From: JBCBWG01 sp039039985
GTDB taxonomy: Bacteria; Pseudomonadota; Alphaproteobacteria; Rhizobiales; Hyphomicrobiaceae
Reading direction: 5' to 3'
Assembly: GCA_039039985.1 (NCBI GenBank)
Contig: JBCCOV010000002.1
Span: forward strand, 19,721-83,720
Length of the DNA stretch: 64,000 nucleotides
The position numbers were made by a program, and so were the translations under genes. The notes beneath the pieces were generated by a model. It was not told where the DNA came from and searched no databases. It was given only the letters and a program-made list of their open reading frames with translations. Positions 53,323 through 62,027 of the stretch are shown one piece after another. The stretch's first letter is position 1, and the number at the start of each line of letters is the position of its first letter.

Positions 53323-53353
53323 TTTCGATCACGACACGCTTTCGATCACGACA
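53323..53353 (+). repeat. tandem direct repeat downstream of LysR gene
   Basis: TTTCGATCACGACA at 53323-53336 and again at 53340-53353, period 17 bases, starting three bases after the LysR stop codon. May be a small tandem duplication. No function visible. Confidence 0.6.
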
Positions 53354-53558
53354 AACCGGGGAAGAGAATTGACCTCAGCCTTGTCACTCCCCACATGCGA
53401 AGCGAACTGCTTGCAACGTGACGTCCGGTGGCGCCCGGCCGGAGCGCGACGTTTTAGAACCACGACGCATTCTCCGATACAGGCCAACCTCCGAACCGCA
53501 AGTGCACGATGTGTGAGCTGGGTGATGCACGCCGCACACACACGATAATGGAGTGCTT

Positions 53559-53786
53559 ATGAACGTCGTTTTGAGCTTAATCGGCTTTGTTCTTGTCGTG
53601 CTGTCGATTCCCATCGGCGCGCTAACGCCGTTTATTCCGATTGGCTTGCCGATGGCCCTGATCGGACTTGTCCTGATTGGCCGCAACTCACGCTTCGGCA
53701 AATCGCTGATTGTTACATCGGCACGCCGGTATCCGCGTACACGGCAGCTGTACTTGAGACGCTTACGCCCGGTTTTGATCCGTTAA
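53559..53786 (+). CDS. small conserved-type membrane protein, function unknown
   Basis: 75 residues from the ATG at 53559, with GGAG five bases upstream. Two hydrophobic segments (VVLSLIGFVLVVLSIPIG and PIGLPMALIGLVLIG) are joined by a Pro-rich turn, followed by a basic C-terminal tail rich in Arg, as in inner-membrane proteins with a cytoplasmic tail. No named family recognised. Confidence 0.6.
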   Translation: MNVVLSLIGFVLVVLSIPIGALTPFIPIGLPMALIGLVLIGRNSRFGKSLIVTSARRYPRTRQLYLRRLRPVLIR

Positions 53787-53865
53787 CGACGTCGCACAGT
53801 CCAACTGCAAGACCAACAGACGACCGGCATCAACATAATTCGACGACGATCGAAGCAAATCTGTT

Positions 53866-53898
53866 AGACCACCTCTAGTATCCACATCGAGGTGGTCT
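53866..53898. promoter_or_regulatory. inverted repeat over the Shine-Dalgarno of the ArsR-type gene
   Basis: AGACCACCTC and GAGGTGGTCT are perfect 10-bp arms with a 13-base spacer, ending 2 bases before the ATG at 53901. The right arm contains GAGGTGG, the ribosome-binding site. As DNA it could be an autoregulatory operator; as RNA the hairpin would hide the ribosome-binding site. Confidence 0.55.
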
Positions 53899-53900
53899 CA

Positions 53901-54599
53901 ATGGTAAACACGAACCAGATCGCAGAAATCGGGCTTTTGGTCGGTGAGCCGGCACGCGCCGCGATCCTGACGGCCCTGATGGATGGCCAGGCGCTGACGG
54001 CGACCGAGCTGGCCCGATGTGCAGGGGTCACCCCGCAAACGGCAAGCAGTCATTTGTCGAGACTGACGGCTGCCAACTTGCTGACGGTGCAGAAGCAGGG
54101 ACGGCACCGGTATCACCGCCTGGCGAATGCCGACGTGGCGAAGATGCTGGAAGGCATCATGCAGATCGCCGCCGGCACCACACCACAACCACGGAAGATC
54201 GTCTTGGGCCCGCGTGATACGGCGCTCCGAAAGGCACGCACGTGTTATGATCATTTTGCCGGCCAGCTGGGCGTCGCAATTGCCGACTCGCTGGTCAGTC
54301 GCGGAGCCATTGAATTCGACGACGATGCCGGCCTGATAACGCCCACCGGATTCGCATGGCTTTCCGAACTTGGCATTGAACTCAACCCGCAAGGCAAACG
54401 ATCGAACCGGCCGTTTTGCCGTCCGTGCCTGGATTGGAGCGAGCGACGACCTCACGTGGCAGGCAGGCTGGGCAAGGCGATTTGCGCGCATTTCATGGAG
54501 CGAAAGCTTGTTCGTCGGATCACAAATACTCGGGCTCTTGAGGTCACACCGAACGGGCGAATTGCACTCCGCGATATGTTTGGCATCCGCGATTTCTAA
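53901..54599 (+). CDS. ArsR-type winged-helix regulator with C-terminal extension
   Basis: 232 residues from the ATG at 53901. The first 90 residues are an ArsR/SmtB winged helix (LTATELARCAGVTPQTASSH, GRHRYHRLA). A longer C-terminal domain follows with CYDHFAGQLGVAIADSL and CRPCLDWSERRPHVAGRLG, a known arrangement in ArsR-like regulators of about 220-230 residues. Its CxxC and nearby His could bind a metal, but this is not shown. Regulated target unknown; the palindrome just upstream suggests self-control. Confidence 0.87.
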   Translation: MVNTNQIAEIGLLVGEPARAAILTALMDGQALTATELARCAGVTPQTASSHLSRLTAANLLTVQKQGRHRYHRLANADVAKMLEGIMQIAAGTTPQPRKIVLGPRDTALRKARTCYDHFAGQLGVAIADSLVSRGAIEFDDDAGLITPTGFAWLSELGIELNPQGKRSNRPFCRPCLDWSERRPHVAGRLGKAICAHFMERKLVRRITNTRALEVTPNGRIALRDMFGIRDF

Positions 54600-54644
54600 G
54601 ACCGGTCACGGTTGACGGCTCGCACGCCAACCCGCGATCCCGTG

Positions 54645-55016
54645 TTAGTGCTCACCGTCAATGTAATCCACACGATCATGCACGCGCCGTGAGTCCTGTG
54701 GTGCCTGATCGCGATCGAACATCCCATAGTCTCGGATGACACTTGCAACCCTAAGCCGATAATTCTCGAAAATCGCGTTACGGCCGGCCTGTTGCGCGCT
54801 ACGATGCTTCTCAAGTGAGCGCCAAGCAGCGATCGCCGCCTCGTCCCGAAAGAACGATAGCGACAAGATCTTGCCTGGATGTGTCAGACTCTCGAACCGC
54901 TCGATGGAAATGAAGCCATCAATCTCTTCCAGCAGCGGCCGCAAATCTGCGGCGATGTCGAGATAAGCCTCTCGCCGTCCGTCCTTTGGCTCGACCTCAA
55001 AGATGACTGCAATCAT
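54645..55016 (-). CDS. antibiotic biosynthesis monooxygenase (ABM) domain protein
   Basis: 123 residues with the ABM ferredoxin-like fold: MIAVIFEVEPKDGRREAYLD, IDGFISIERFESLTHPGKIL and WRSLEKHRSAQQAGR. The family covers heme-degrading and quinol-type monooxygenases. Its start overlaps the stop of the NIPSNAP gene by 4 bases, so the two are co-translated. Exact activity unknown. Confidence 0.82.
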   Translation of the reverse strand: MIAVIFEVEPKDGRREAYLDIAADLRPLLEEIDGFISIERFESLTHPGKILSLSFFRDEAAIAAWRSLEKHRSAQQAGRNAIFENYRLRVASVIRDYGMFDRDQAPQDSRRVHDRVDYIDGEH

Positions 55017-55342
55017 GGTGTGACCATCTTGCCGTGTGGGAGGGAGACATTCTTTAGGAAGATGCGATCCTCCCGTCGAATGAACATCTCGCGTTGTGCG
55101 AACTGATAGTTCTCACGTCCTTGTGGATCAGCCGCCAGCCGCGCGCGGTATGCCTCATAGTCCGCCAAACTCGCAATATTATAGACGCCGAATCCGGTGG
55201 TGGTGGAGCCCTCATGCGGCGAGAAATACCCGATCAGATCCGCACCACAACGTGGGATCACTTGCCCCCATGTCACGGCGTACTGATCGAACTGGTCCTT
55301 TTTGTAGGGATCGAGTTCATAGCGAATGAAACAGGTGATCAT
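55013..55342 (-). CDS. NIPSNAP family protein
   Basis: 109 residues from the ATG at 55342, with GGAGG upstream; an open frame extending to 55495 lacks similarity. NIPSNAP pattern: MITCFIRYELDPYKKDQF at the start and HEGSTTTGFGVYNIASLADYEA in the middle. This is a dimeric alpha-beta barrel fold related to ABM proteins. First gene of the NIPSNAP-ABM pair. Confidence 0.85.
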   Translation of the reverse strand: MITCFIRYELDPYKKDQFDQYAVTWGQVIPRCGADLIGYFSPHEGSTTTGFGVYNIASLADYEAYRARLAADPQGRENYQFAQREMFIRREDRIFLKNVSLPHGKMVTP

Positions 55343-55507
55343 CACGGCCTCCGATTTCTGACAAACGGACGATGCCATGTTGGCGACAAAGATTGCTTCG
55401 GCGCGCACCGAAGTATCCCGACTGCGAGTGAGACGGCATGCAACAAGGCCACGGCGTCGATACAAAGCCGTGACCGAACTCGAGCGCGCCGTCACGCGTC
55501 GACCGCG

Positions 55508-56383
55508 TTATGCCCTCGCATTCGGCAATGCAACAAACCGCATCCAGTGGTTGTTCAAGGACTCGACTAGATCCAGCATCTCATCAAACGAGCCCGGCTT
55601 GGAGATGAACGCGCTTACGCCGAGCTCATACGTTCTCTCGATATCATTCTCGGCGTTTGATGTCGTAAAGGCGATCACGGGAATACGCTTCAGCGCTGGA
55701 TCGGTTTTGATATGCATAAGCGCCGTACGGCCGTCCATTCTCGGCATATTGAGGTCAAGCATAACCAGGCCCGGCGGATCGCAATCCGCGAACGGACCTT
55801 CACGGCGAAGGTAACTTAGCAACTCCTCCCCGTTTTCTACAAAGATGACGGGATGCACAAAGCCGGTTTCCTTGAACGCATCTGATATGAGGAAGCGGTC
55901 GTCAGCATCGTCCTCTGCAATCAGCAGCGGAATCGGTCGTGAGCGTTTGGTCTGAGGTTCGACCGGAACAGTACGCGAATGATCGGGTTCCGCGTCGGTG
56001 TTCGCACGGCACATGGCGGACAATGCACCCTGTCTCCGCCTCAATGTCGGCTTATCGTCAATTGACGAGCCCGCGCTTACGACTTGCGCGCGGGACGGCG
56101 TGACGCGCTTTGGCTCAGTCTCGAACTTGACCCCGACGCGGCTGCTCGCTCGCCATATCACCACACAGTCCGCTCGCAGACCGTCCAACTCGACAAGCAA
56201 CTCAAACGTATTCGGAATCGCCGTAGCTTCTGAAACTTGAAGACGGGCTCCTGTCTCGGAGATGTCCCGGACAACGCAGGGCACAGTCACGTGCTGGCAA
56301 TCAAATACAATAACTCCGCCCTTGAGCATCCGGCGCCTCTGGCTATCGCGATTTTCGCCAGCCACCACGTGGGTCAAAGTCAT
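55508..56383 (-). CDS. PilZ-receiver domain fusion (response regulator)
   Basis: 291 residues. An N-terminal PilZ domain (about residues 10-95) carries the c-di-GMP motifs R-x3-R (RDSQR) and D-x-S-x2-G (DISETG). After a linker of about 55 residues comes a CheY-like receiver (about 150-280) of the Rcp1 type: LLIAEDDADDRFLI, phospho-acceptor Asp in LVMLDLNMPRMDG, T in FTTSN and K in ISKPGSF. There is no DNA-binding output. It may couple c-di-GMP to a phosphorelay. It stands alone. Confidence 0.88.
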   Translation of the reverse strand: MTLTHVVAGENRDSQRRRMLKGGVIVFDCQHVTVPCVVRDISETGARLQVSEATAIPNTFELLVELDGLRADCVVIWRASSRVGVKFETEPKRVTPSRAQVVSAGSSIDDKPTLRRRQGALSAMCRANTDAEPDHSRTVPVEPQTKRSRPIPLLIAEDDADDRFLISDAFKETGFVHPVIFVENGEELLSYLRREGPFADCDPPGLVMLDLNMPRMDGRTALMHIKTDPALKRIPVIAFTTSNAENDIERTYELGVSAFISKPGSFDEMLDLVESLNNHWMRFVALPNARA

Positions 56384-56614
56384 TAGAAAACTACCTTCGA
56401 TCTCCAGCTCAATAAAGGATCACAGTAATGCAAAATACCTAAAAGAAGAAATAAACACGTATTTTGACTGAATTTGTCCTTTATAAAACATAAACATCAT
56501 TGAGCGTACCGTGATTTTGCGAGACGGCCTCATCACGCCGTTAGGCCGATGGATGTTTAGGCATTCCTGCGCGGTGTATTGAGATCAGGATAATCCTTAT
56601 AATCAGATCCCTTA

Positions 56615-57595
56615 TCACGATGGGTCGATCGCATTCAACGGCAGCTCGCCCCGAAACACCCGTTCGATGTTCTCGGCAATGAACGCAGCGCGTGCATCCA
56701 ACATGCCGTCGGTCCAGCCTGAGACGTGCGGAGTCATGAGAACGTTATCCAACTTGTGGAATGGCCGCGTCGCAGGCAGCGTGGCATCGGCCGTCTTGGG
56801 GTACTGGTACCAGACGTCAATAGCAGCGCCGGCAATGCGATTTGATGCCAGAGCATCGTAGAGCGCGTCTTCATTTACGATTTCACCACGTGCAACATTG
56901 ATGAGATATGTGGTCGGCTTCATCAGAGCAAACCGCTCGGCTGTAAACACATGGCTTGTCGCGTCTGTCACTGGCAACGTGACAACCACGAAATCAGCTT
57001 CGGTGAGGATTTCATCCATACGATCGAGACCGACGACACGTGCGACGCTATCGGGCTTCGCCGCACCAAGATCACGACGGACCGCTAAAACACGCATGCG
57101 GAAAGCAGCGGCGCGGTGCGCAACGGCCATCCCGATATGGCCGAGCCCAAGCACCACCATCGTCTTACCGGTGAGTTCCTGGGCGAGCGGCGGCGGCGGG
57201 CGCCCGACGACCCACTGGCTCTCCCAGTTGCCTGCGCGCAATTCCCTGTCCAGCCGTACAAACGATCGCGTCAGCGCAATCATCGCACCCAGCACGTACT
57301 CTGCGATACCGGCTTCATGCCCATACACATTCGCAAGCAACAGTCCGGCTTGCAGGGCCGAACGATCGATCCGCTCAAGACCGGCACCGGGCACCTGGAC
57401 GAGTTTCAGCTTCGGGGCTGCATCAGCCATCTCCTGAGTGAAGCCCATGGAGACCAACACATCGACGTCACGCAAACGCGCGGTAATCGACGCTTCGTCA
57501 TCCGTGATAACATCACATGGTCGTGTGAGGCGCGACCTCACCGGTTCCGCGAGCTGTGCCGAGAACGACCCAGCGAAAGCAATCCGAATACTCAT
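56615..57595 (-). CDS. D-2-hydroxyacid dehydrogenase family protein
   Basis: 326 residues. LVQVPGAGLERID, the nucleotide loop GLGHIGMAVAHRA, VTLPVTDATSH, NVARGEIVNEDAL with the catalytic Arg, and TPHVSGWTDGM with the His. It resembles the hydroxypyruvate/glyoxylate or phosphonate-like branch. It is divergent from an XRE regulator with about 100 bases between, which may control it. Not closely similar to the hydroxyacid dehydrogenase at 40753. Confidence 0.88.
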   Translation of the reverse strand: MSIRIAFAGSFSAQLAEPVRSRLTRPCDVITDDEASITARLRDVDVLVSMGFTQEMADAAPKLKLVQVPGAGLERIDRSALQAGLLLANVYGHEAGIAEYVLGAMIALTRSFVRLDRELRAGNWESQWVVGRPPPPLAQELTGKTMVVLGLGHIGMAVAHRAAAFRMRVLAVRRDLGAAKPDSVARVVGLDRMDEILTEADFVVVTLPVTDATSHVFTAERFALMKPTTYLINVARGEIVNEDALYDALASNRIAGAAIDVWYQYPKTADATLPATRPFHKLDNVLMTPHVSGWTDGMLDARAAFIAENIERVFRGELPLNAIDPS

Positions 57596-57692
57596 TGCCT
57601 AATCTGTCCTTATCCACCTGACCTTGCGGGCTGCGCCAGCGCGTGCAGGATTGATGATCAGCGGCGATGAGACAACTACATCCCAGGTAGTC

Positions 57693-58505
57693 ATGAGCGG
57701 ATCGGTCACATTTGGAAGGCGACTGTCGAAATGGCGCAAGAGACGCGGCTTGTCGCAACTGGAACTCGCGCTTGCTGCAGCGTGCTCACAACGTCATGTC
57801 AGCTTTCTTGAGCTTGACCGCACGCAGCCGAGCCGAGACATGGTGCTCCGCTTGTCAGACGCACTCGACCTGCCGCTACGCCAATCCAATGCACTGCTGT
57901 TGGCGGCCGGGTTTGCGCCCGTCTGGGCCGAGAGCGATCTGAGCGCCGAGGCGCTCGCGCCGATCCGCCAGGCGCTCAACTTCATGCTGACGCAGCAGGA
58001 GCCATTTCCGGCCGTTGTTGTCGATCGTCGATGGAACCTGCTTCAGGCGAACACCGCCGCGACGAAACTTGTTACATTCCTGACAGGCCCAATCGCGGCT
58101 GGCACACCCATAAATCTAGCGGACGCACTCGTCGCACCGGACATCCTGCGGCCGTACCTCATGAATTGGCCCGACGTTGTCGCGTACTTCATTCGCACCA
58201 TCGAGGCGGATGAGAACGCCGACAGTTCACAACAAACGGCGGAACTTCTTGCACGACTGAAGACTTATCCCGACGTATCAACGATACGCGATGACCAGAC
58301 AACGTCCCTGCCGGACGGGCCTGTTCTGCCAATGCACTTCGAGAAGAACGGAACACACCTGCATCTCTTCACGACTGTTGCAACGTTAGGCACACCCCAG
58401 GACATCACCCTTCAAGAGTTGAGAATCGAATGCTTTTTCCCGATGGATGATGCAACGGCCGACGTCTTCCGCGCCTGGGCCGCAGAACGTGGCACCGAGG
58501 TATAG
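57693..58505 (+). CDS. XRE family regulator with MmyB-like ligand domain
   Basis: 270 residues from the ATG at 57693, with AGGT five bases before it. N-terminal helix-turn-helix (SKWRKRRGLSQLELALAAAC, ERDRTQPSRD-like continuation LELDRTQPSRDMVL), then the MmyB-like PAS-type domain with FPAVVVDRRWNLLQAN and LRPYLMNWPD. Such proteins often regulate a neighbouring dehydrogenase. Divergent from the hydroxyacid dehydrogenase. Confidence 0.88.
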   Translation: MSGSVTFGRRLSKWRKRRGLSQLELALAAACSQRHVSFLELDRTQPSRDMVLRLSDALDLPLRQSNALLLAAGFAPVWAESDLSAEALAPIRQALNFMLTQQEPFPAVVVDRRWNLLQANTAATKLVTFLTGPIAAGTPINLADALVAPDILRPYLMNWPDVVAYFIRTIEADENADSSQQTAELLARLKTYPDVSTIRDDQTTSLPDGPVLPMHFEKNGTHLHLFTTVATLGTPQDITLQELRIECFFPMDDATADVFRAWAAERGTEV

Positions 58506-58551
58506 CGCAACGGACATTGGCATCGACGGCCCTTGATCGTGACCGCTCCGT

Positions 58552-59430
58552 TCACCGCGATTTTGCAAGCTCCTCGGCCAGAATGTCGAACACGACACGT
58601 ATACGGCGGCTGGTCTTGAGTTCGCGGTGGGTCACAAGCCAGATTGGAATCAGCACCGATGGCAGGTCCGGCAGGATTTGCTCAACATTCGGCGTCATGT
58701 CGGCGATGTCGCGCATTGCGACGCCGACGCCAAGCCCCAGTTTGACCATTTCCCAACCCGCAACGGAGTTCTCGGACAAAAGTGGGAAGTTCTCCTGAGT
58801 CACGGTAATTCCCAACTTCCGCAACTCGGAAATGAAACGATCGCTCTGATCGAAACCTATGAAATCCGCGCCGGAGAGATCTTCCGGCGTTCGCGGTCGG
58901 CCGTTGCGCGCAATCCAATCGCATGATGCATACAGATGGCCGGACGACTCGCGCGTCAGTTTCGCGACGAGATCGGGCTGATCCGGCCGAACGTGCCGGA
59001 TTGCAATATCGGCCTCGCGGCGACGCAGGTCGCTTATCGCATTCGACGAGACGATCTCAAGCGTCACCAGCGGCGCCGCTGCACGGACGCGCTGGAGCAA
59101 GGGCGGCAGGAGATGCACGGAAAAGCCATCACTGGCAGAGATCACCACTGTACCATGCGCCGCCTGCGATCGACCAGAAGCAACGAGCGCGACCCGCTCG
59201 GACGCGACGCCCATCTCGCGCACTTCATCGAGAAGATCGAGCCCCGCCTGTGTGATGGCGAGCGACTTGCCGATCCGCTCAAACAAGGTCACGCCGAGGT
59301 GTTCCTCAAGCGCCATCACCTGGCGCGAGACGGTCGGCTGAGTCAGCCCCAACTCTCTCGCTGCCGCCGACAGCGAGCCCAGTTCTGCCGTGATCCAGAA
59401 CGCGCGCGCCTGATTCCAATCAAAGGACAT
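58552..59430 (-). CDS. LysR family transcriptional regulator
   Basis: 292 residues. Winged helix RAFWITAELGSLSAAARELG with QPTVSRQVMALEEHLG, then the effector domain (RREADIAIRHVRPDQP, GVAMRDIADMTP). AT-rich upstream DNA (59431-59520) separates it from the divergent methyltransferase gene, a plausible target. Confidence 0.9.
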   Translation of the reverse strand: MSFDWNQARAFWITAELGSLSAAARELGLTQPTVSRQVMALEEHLGVTLFERIGKSLAITQAGLDLLDEVREMGVASERVALVASGRSQAAHGTVVISASDGFSVHLLPPLLQRVRAAAPLVTLEIVSSNAISDLRRREADIAIRHVRPDQPDLVAKLTRESSGHLYASCDWIARNGRPRTPEDLSGADFIGFDQSDRFISELRKLGITVTQENFPLLSENSVAGWEMVKLGLGVGVAMRDIADMTPNVEQILPDLPSVLIPIWLVTHRELKTSRRIRVVFDILAEELAKSR

Positions 59431-59649
59431 GCTCGATTGCTTCAGCTATTTTCGTATAAGCTACATACCAACTTTGGCAATTTTCATACATAAATTTTAG
59501 ATTAGATCACGGAGGTCGCACGTTTGGATTTGCGTTCAACCACGCCGTCGCACGCCCGCCAGGAATTGTCGGCATGGAGGTTGGCAACGCATCTCTTCCA
59601 AGTACCTAGCGTCATCGGCCCGTCGATACGCCACCTCCAGGAGCCATGT

Positions 59650-60279
59650 ATGACGAGAACCGCTCAAGCCAACTCCAGTTTCTGGGACCGCCGTGCGGAT
59701 AGCTATGCGGCAAAGCCCATCAACGACGTCCCAGCCTACGAAAAGACGCTGGAGCGCGTTCGCACATGGTTGTCACCTGAGATGCGCGCGTTGGAACTAG
59801 GCTGCGGAACCGGCGCAACGGCCGTCAAACTCGCACCCCATGTGGCGCACCTGACAGCATCCGACATTTCGAAGCGCATGATCGAAATCGCGAAAGCCAA
59901 GCCGGAGGCTGCGGCTTTGACAAATCTGGAGTTTGTTCAGGCCAGGTTGGAAGACATCGAGAAGCCGCCCGGCAGCTTCGATGTCATCCTGGGCTTCAAC
60001 TACCTTCATCTGTTGCAGGATTTGCAGAGCATGTTGGCCCGAAGCCACGGTCTCCTGAAACCAGGCGGCTTGCTCATCACGAAGACACCTAGCGCCGGCG
60101 CCGTAAGCTGGGCTCTTCGCTCCGCAATTCCACTCATGCAACTGGTTGGGTTGGCACCCTATGTTGCCCTGCGCCACGGCGACCAACTCGAAGCCATCAT
60201 TACCGACGCGGGCTTTGAAATCCTGGAATCGGGCGAATATCCAAAACACTCGCGTTTTATCGTGGCAAAACGGATCTGA
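59650..60279 (+). CDS. class I SAM-dependent methyltransferase
   Basis: 209 residues from the ATG at 59650, with CAGGAG upstream; an open frame reaching back to 59524 lacks similarity. SAM-binding motif I ALELGCGTGATAVKLA, motif II TASDISKRMIEIAKAK, FDVILGFNYLHLL and LLKPGGLLITKTP. Small-molecule or lipid methyltransferase type; acceptor unknown. Confidence 0.88.
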   Translation: MTRTAQANSSFWDRRADSYAAKPINDVPAYEKTLERVRTWLSPEMRALELGCGTGATAVKLAPHVAHLTASDISKRMIEIAKAKPEAAALTNLEFVQARLEDIEKPPGSFDVILGFNYLHLLQDLQSMLARSHGLLKPGGLLITKTPSAGAVSWALRSAIPLMQLVGLAPYVALRHGDQLEAIITDAGFEILESGEYPKHSRFIVAKRI

Positions 60280-60330
60280 GTCCCAACACGTTGACCAACC
60301 TGGAAGCTGTGGCGTAACCCGCTATGGCAA

Positions 60331-61395
60331 CTACTTCGCAACCACGCGATTGCGCCCTTTCGACTTCGCCGCATAGAGATTCTGGTCGGCTCGCTCAACG
60401 AGGTCCGGCGCATCGTCACCCGGTCCAAGTTCCGTCACACCAAATGACGCCGTCACCCTTCCGATCGATCGGCCGGAGCTCTTATGCGTCCAGTTGGTTT
60501 TCTCAAGCTTGATGCGAAGCTGTTCCATTAGGCCGGCGCCAGCTTTCAGCTGCGTGTCCGGCAAAATAATCGCAAACTCCTCACCGCCAAATCGTGCGGC
60601 GCAGTCGCGGCCTTTAACATTTTCAAGAATTCTGCCGGCAATCCACTGCAGGATCGTGTCGCCCGTCTGGTGGCCGAAGCTGTCGTTAATCCGCTTGAAA
60701 CTATCGACGTCGACAAGCGCCAAGCATAACGGCTGTGCCGATCGCTGCGCCGTCCCGATCTCTGCAGACAAGCGCGCGTCAAACCATCTCCGGTTTTTGA
60801 GACCGGTCAGACTGTCCGTAGATCCTTCGTTACGTGCGTCTTCCAGCTCGTTTCTGAGCTGCTCCGTCTCGTCCTTTGCATCGGCCAGCCGTCCGTTCAA
60901 GACATCGACCTCGCCGCGGATCGCAGCGTTTTCAGCGATCAACAACTTGACCGTTTTCTTGATTGCGGCAACATCGTTTACGCGGCTCATGTCGCGCTCG
61001 ACCGTGGCCAGCAGCTCGGAATATTTACCACTGGATGCGAGGGCGTCATGCAGCAGGCCGAGAACAACCTCAAGCGAGGTGTTGAGCCGACCGCTAATGT
61101 CGTCAAGGGCCTTGGCTTGCGATGCGTCATCAACAGCGGATCGCGATGGACCATGCGTCTCCAGTCGCGCGCCACCGCTCGAAATCGCAGTCAGCAGAAC
61201 CGCGATGAGCGCAGCTGCACCACCAAGCAGCCAAGGGCCCGCAACTTCTCCCGCCACATCACCTTCGGCAGTCAGGTATACGACGGCCATGCTCGGAATC
61301 GGGAATGCGTCAAGATATGATATCGCGAATGCGCCAGCCATGCCGATAAAGGCGATCAGCGCCGGGATCATCCTCGAACGAGCAAAAGCCAGCAT
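60331..61395 (-). CDS. diguanylate cyclase (GGDEF domain), membrane anchored
   Basis: 354 residues. Two hydrophobic helices (about 9-30 and 50-70), a coiled-coil signalling helix (ENAAIRGEVDVLNGRLADAK), then the GGDEF domain starting DSLTGLKNRRWFD with the active site RFGGEEF. Mg and GTP residues appear intact (DVDSFKRINDSFGH). The product-inhibition site position before GGEEF reads KGRD where RxxD is expected, so feedback control may be weakened. It makes c-di-GMP, which the PilZ protein at 55508 could sense. Confidence 0.92.
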   Translation of the reverse strand: MLAFARSRMIPALIAFIGMAGAFAISYLDAFPIPSMAVVYLTAEGDVAGEVAGPWLLGGAAALIAVLLTAISSGGARLETHGPSRSAVDDASQAKALDDISGRLNTSLEVVLGLLHDALASSGKYSELLATVERDMSRVNDVAAIKKTVKLLIAENAAIRGEVDVLNGRLADAKDETEQLRNELEDARNEGSTDSLTGLKNRRWFDARLSAEIGTAQRSAQPLCLALVDVDSFKRINDSFGHQTGDTILQWIAGRILENVKGRDCAARFGGEEFAIILPDTQLKAGAGLMEQLRIKLEKTNWTHKSSGRSIGRVTASFGVTELGPGDDAPDLVERADQNLYAAKSKGRNRVVAK

Positions 61396-61708
61396 AATAA
61401 CTTCTCGTTAAACCTACACAACGCGAAGCCATTATGAACCAAATGAAGTAAATATGGTGTGTAAGGTCAGGCGTACGCACACGATTTGCTTGCTATCGAC
61501 GCTGGCAAAATGGCCAATCACGTACGTTGTTCGGACACCTCGAACGAAACATGGGCGTAAGATCATGCCATGAGCCCAATCGAAGACTTAAGGCTTCGAT
61601 AAGGTTTATGAAATGTTACAAGCTGAAATCGGATTAAACGGACCACGGTCGCCTCGCAGACGTATCACCGCAGCATCGACGAAAGGCGTGATGTCGGCCG
61701 CCTGCAGA

Positions 61709-62005
61709 TCAACCTCCCGATATGGCGGTGAGAACATAGACATCGGCACCGTCGACCAACGGCGTTTCGAGTTGCGCCCGCTGACCATCGACAAAAATGT
61801 TGATATGATGCCGAACCGCAGGGGACGTATCGGCAAGTCGATCCCGCATTCCTGGCCATCGTTGGTTCAATACGTCCAGCATGTCACTTACGGTGTACGC
61901 CTGAATCCGCACATCGGCCGCGGCGCCGGGGAACAACCGCAATAGCGGAGCCGGCAACACGACACGCACAGACGGCAGGCCCTCAGGAGTTACGGCCTCG
62001 GACAT
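61709..62005 (-). CDS. MoaD/ThiS family beta-grasp protein ending in Gly-Gly
   Basis: 98 residues with the MoaD-like layout: RVVLPAPLLRLFPG, VSDMLDVLNQRWPGMRDRL, INIFVDGQRAQ, DGADVYVLTAISGG. The C-terminal Gly-Gly is the site adenylated and thiocarboxylated in sulfur-carrier proteins. It is located next to the BNR-propeller gene on the same strand rather than with moa or thi genes, so it probably serves another pathway. Confidence 0.85.
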   Translation of the reverse strand: MSEAVTPEGLPSVRVVLPAPLLRLFPGAAADVRIQAYTVSDMLDVLNQRWPGMRDRLADTSPAVRHHINIFVDGQRAQLETPLVDGADVYVLTAISGG

Positions 62006-62027
62006 GGACAGCTCCGACCCGACAGGT

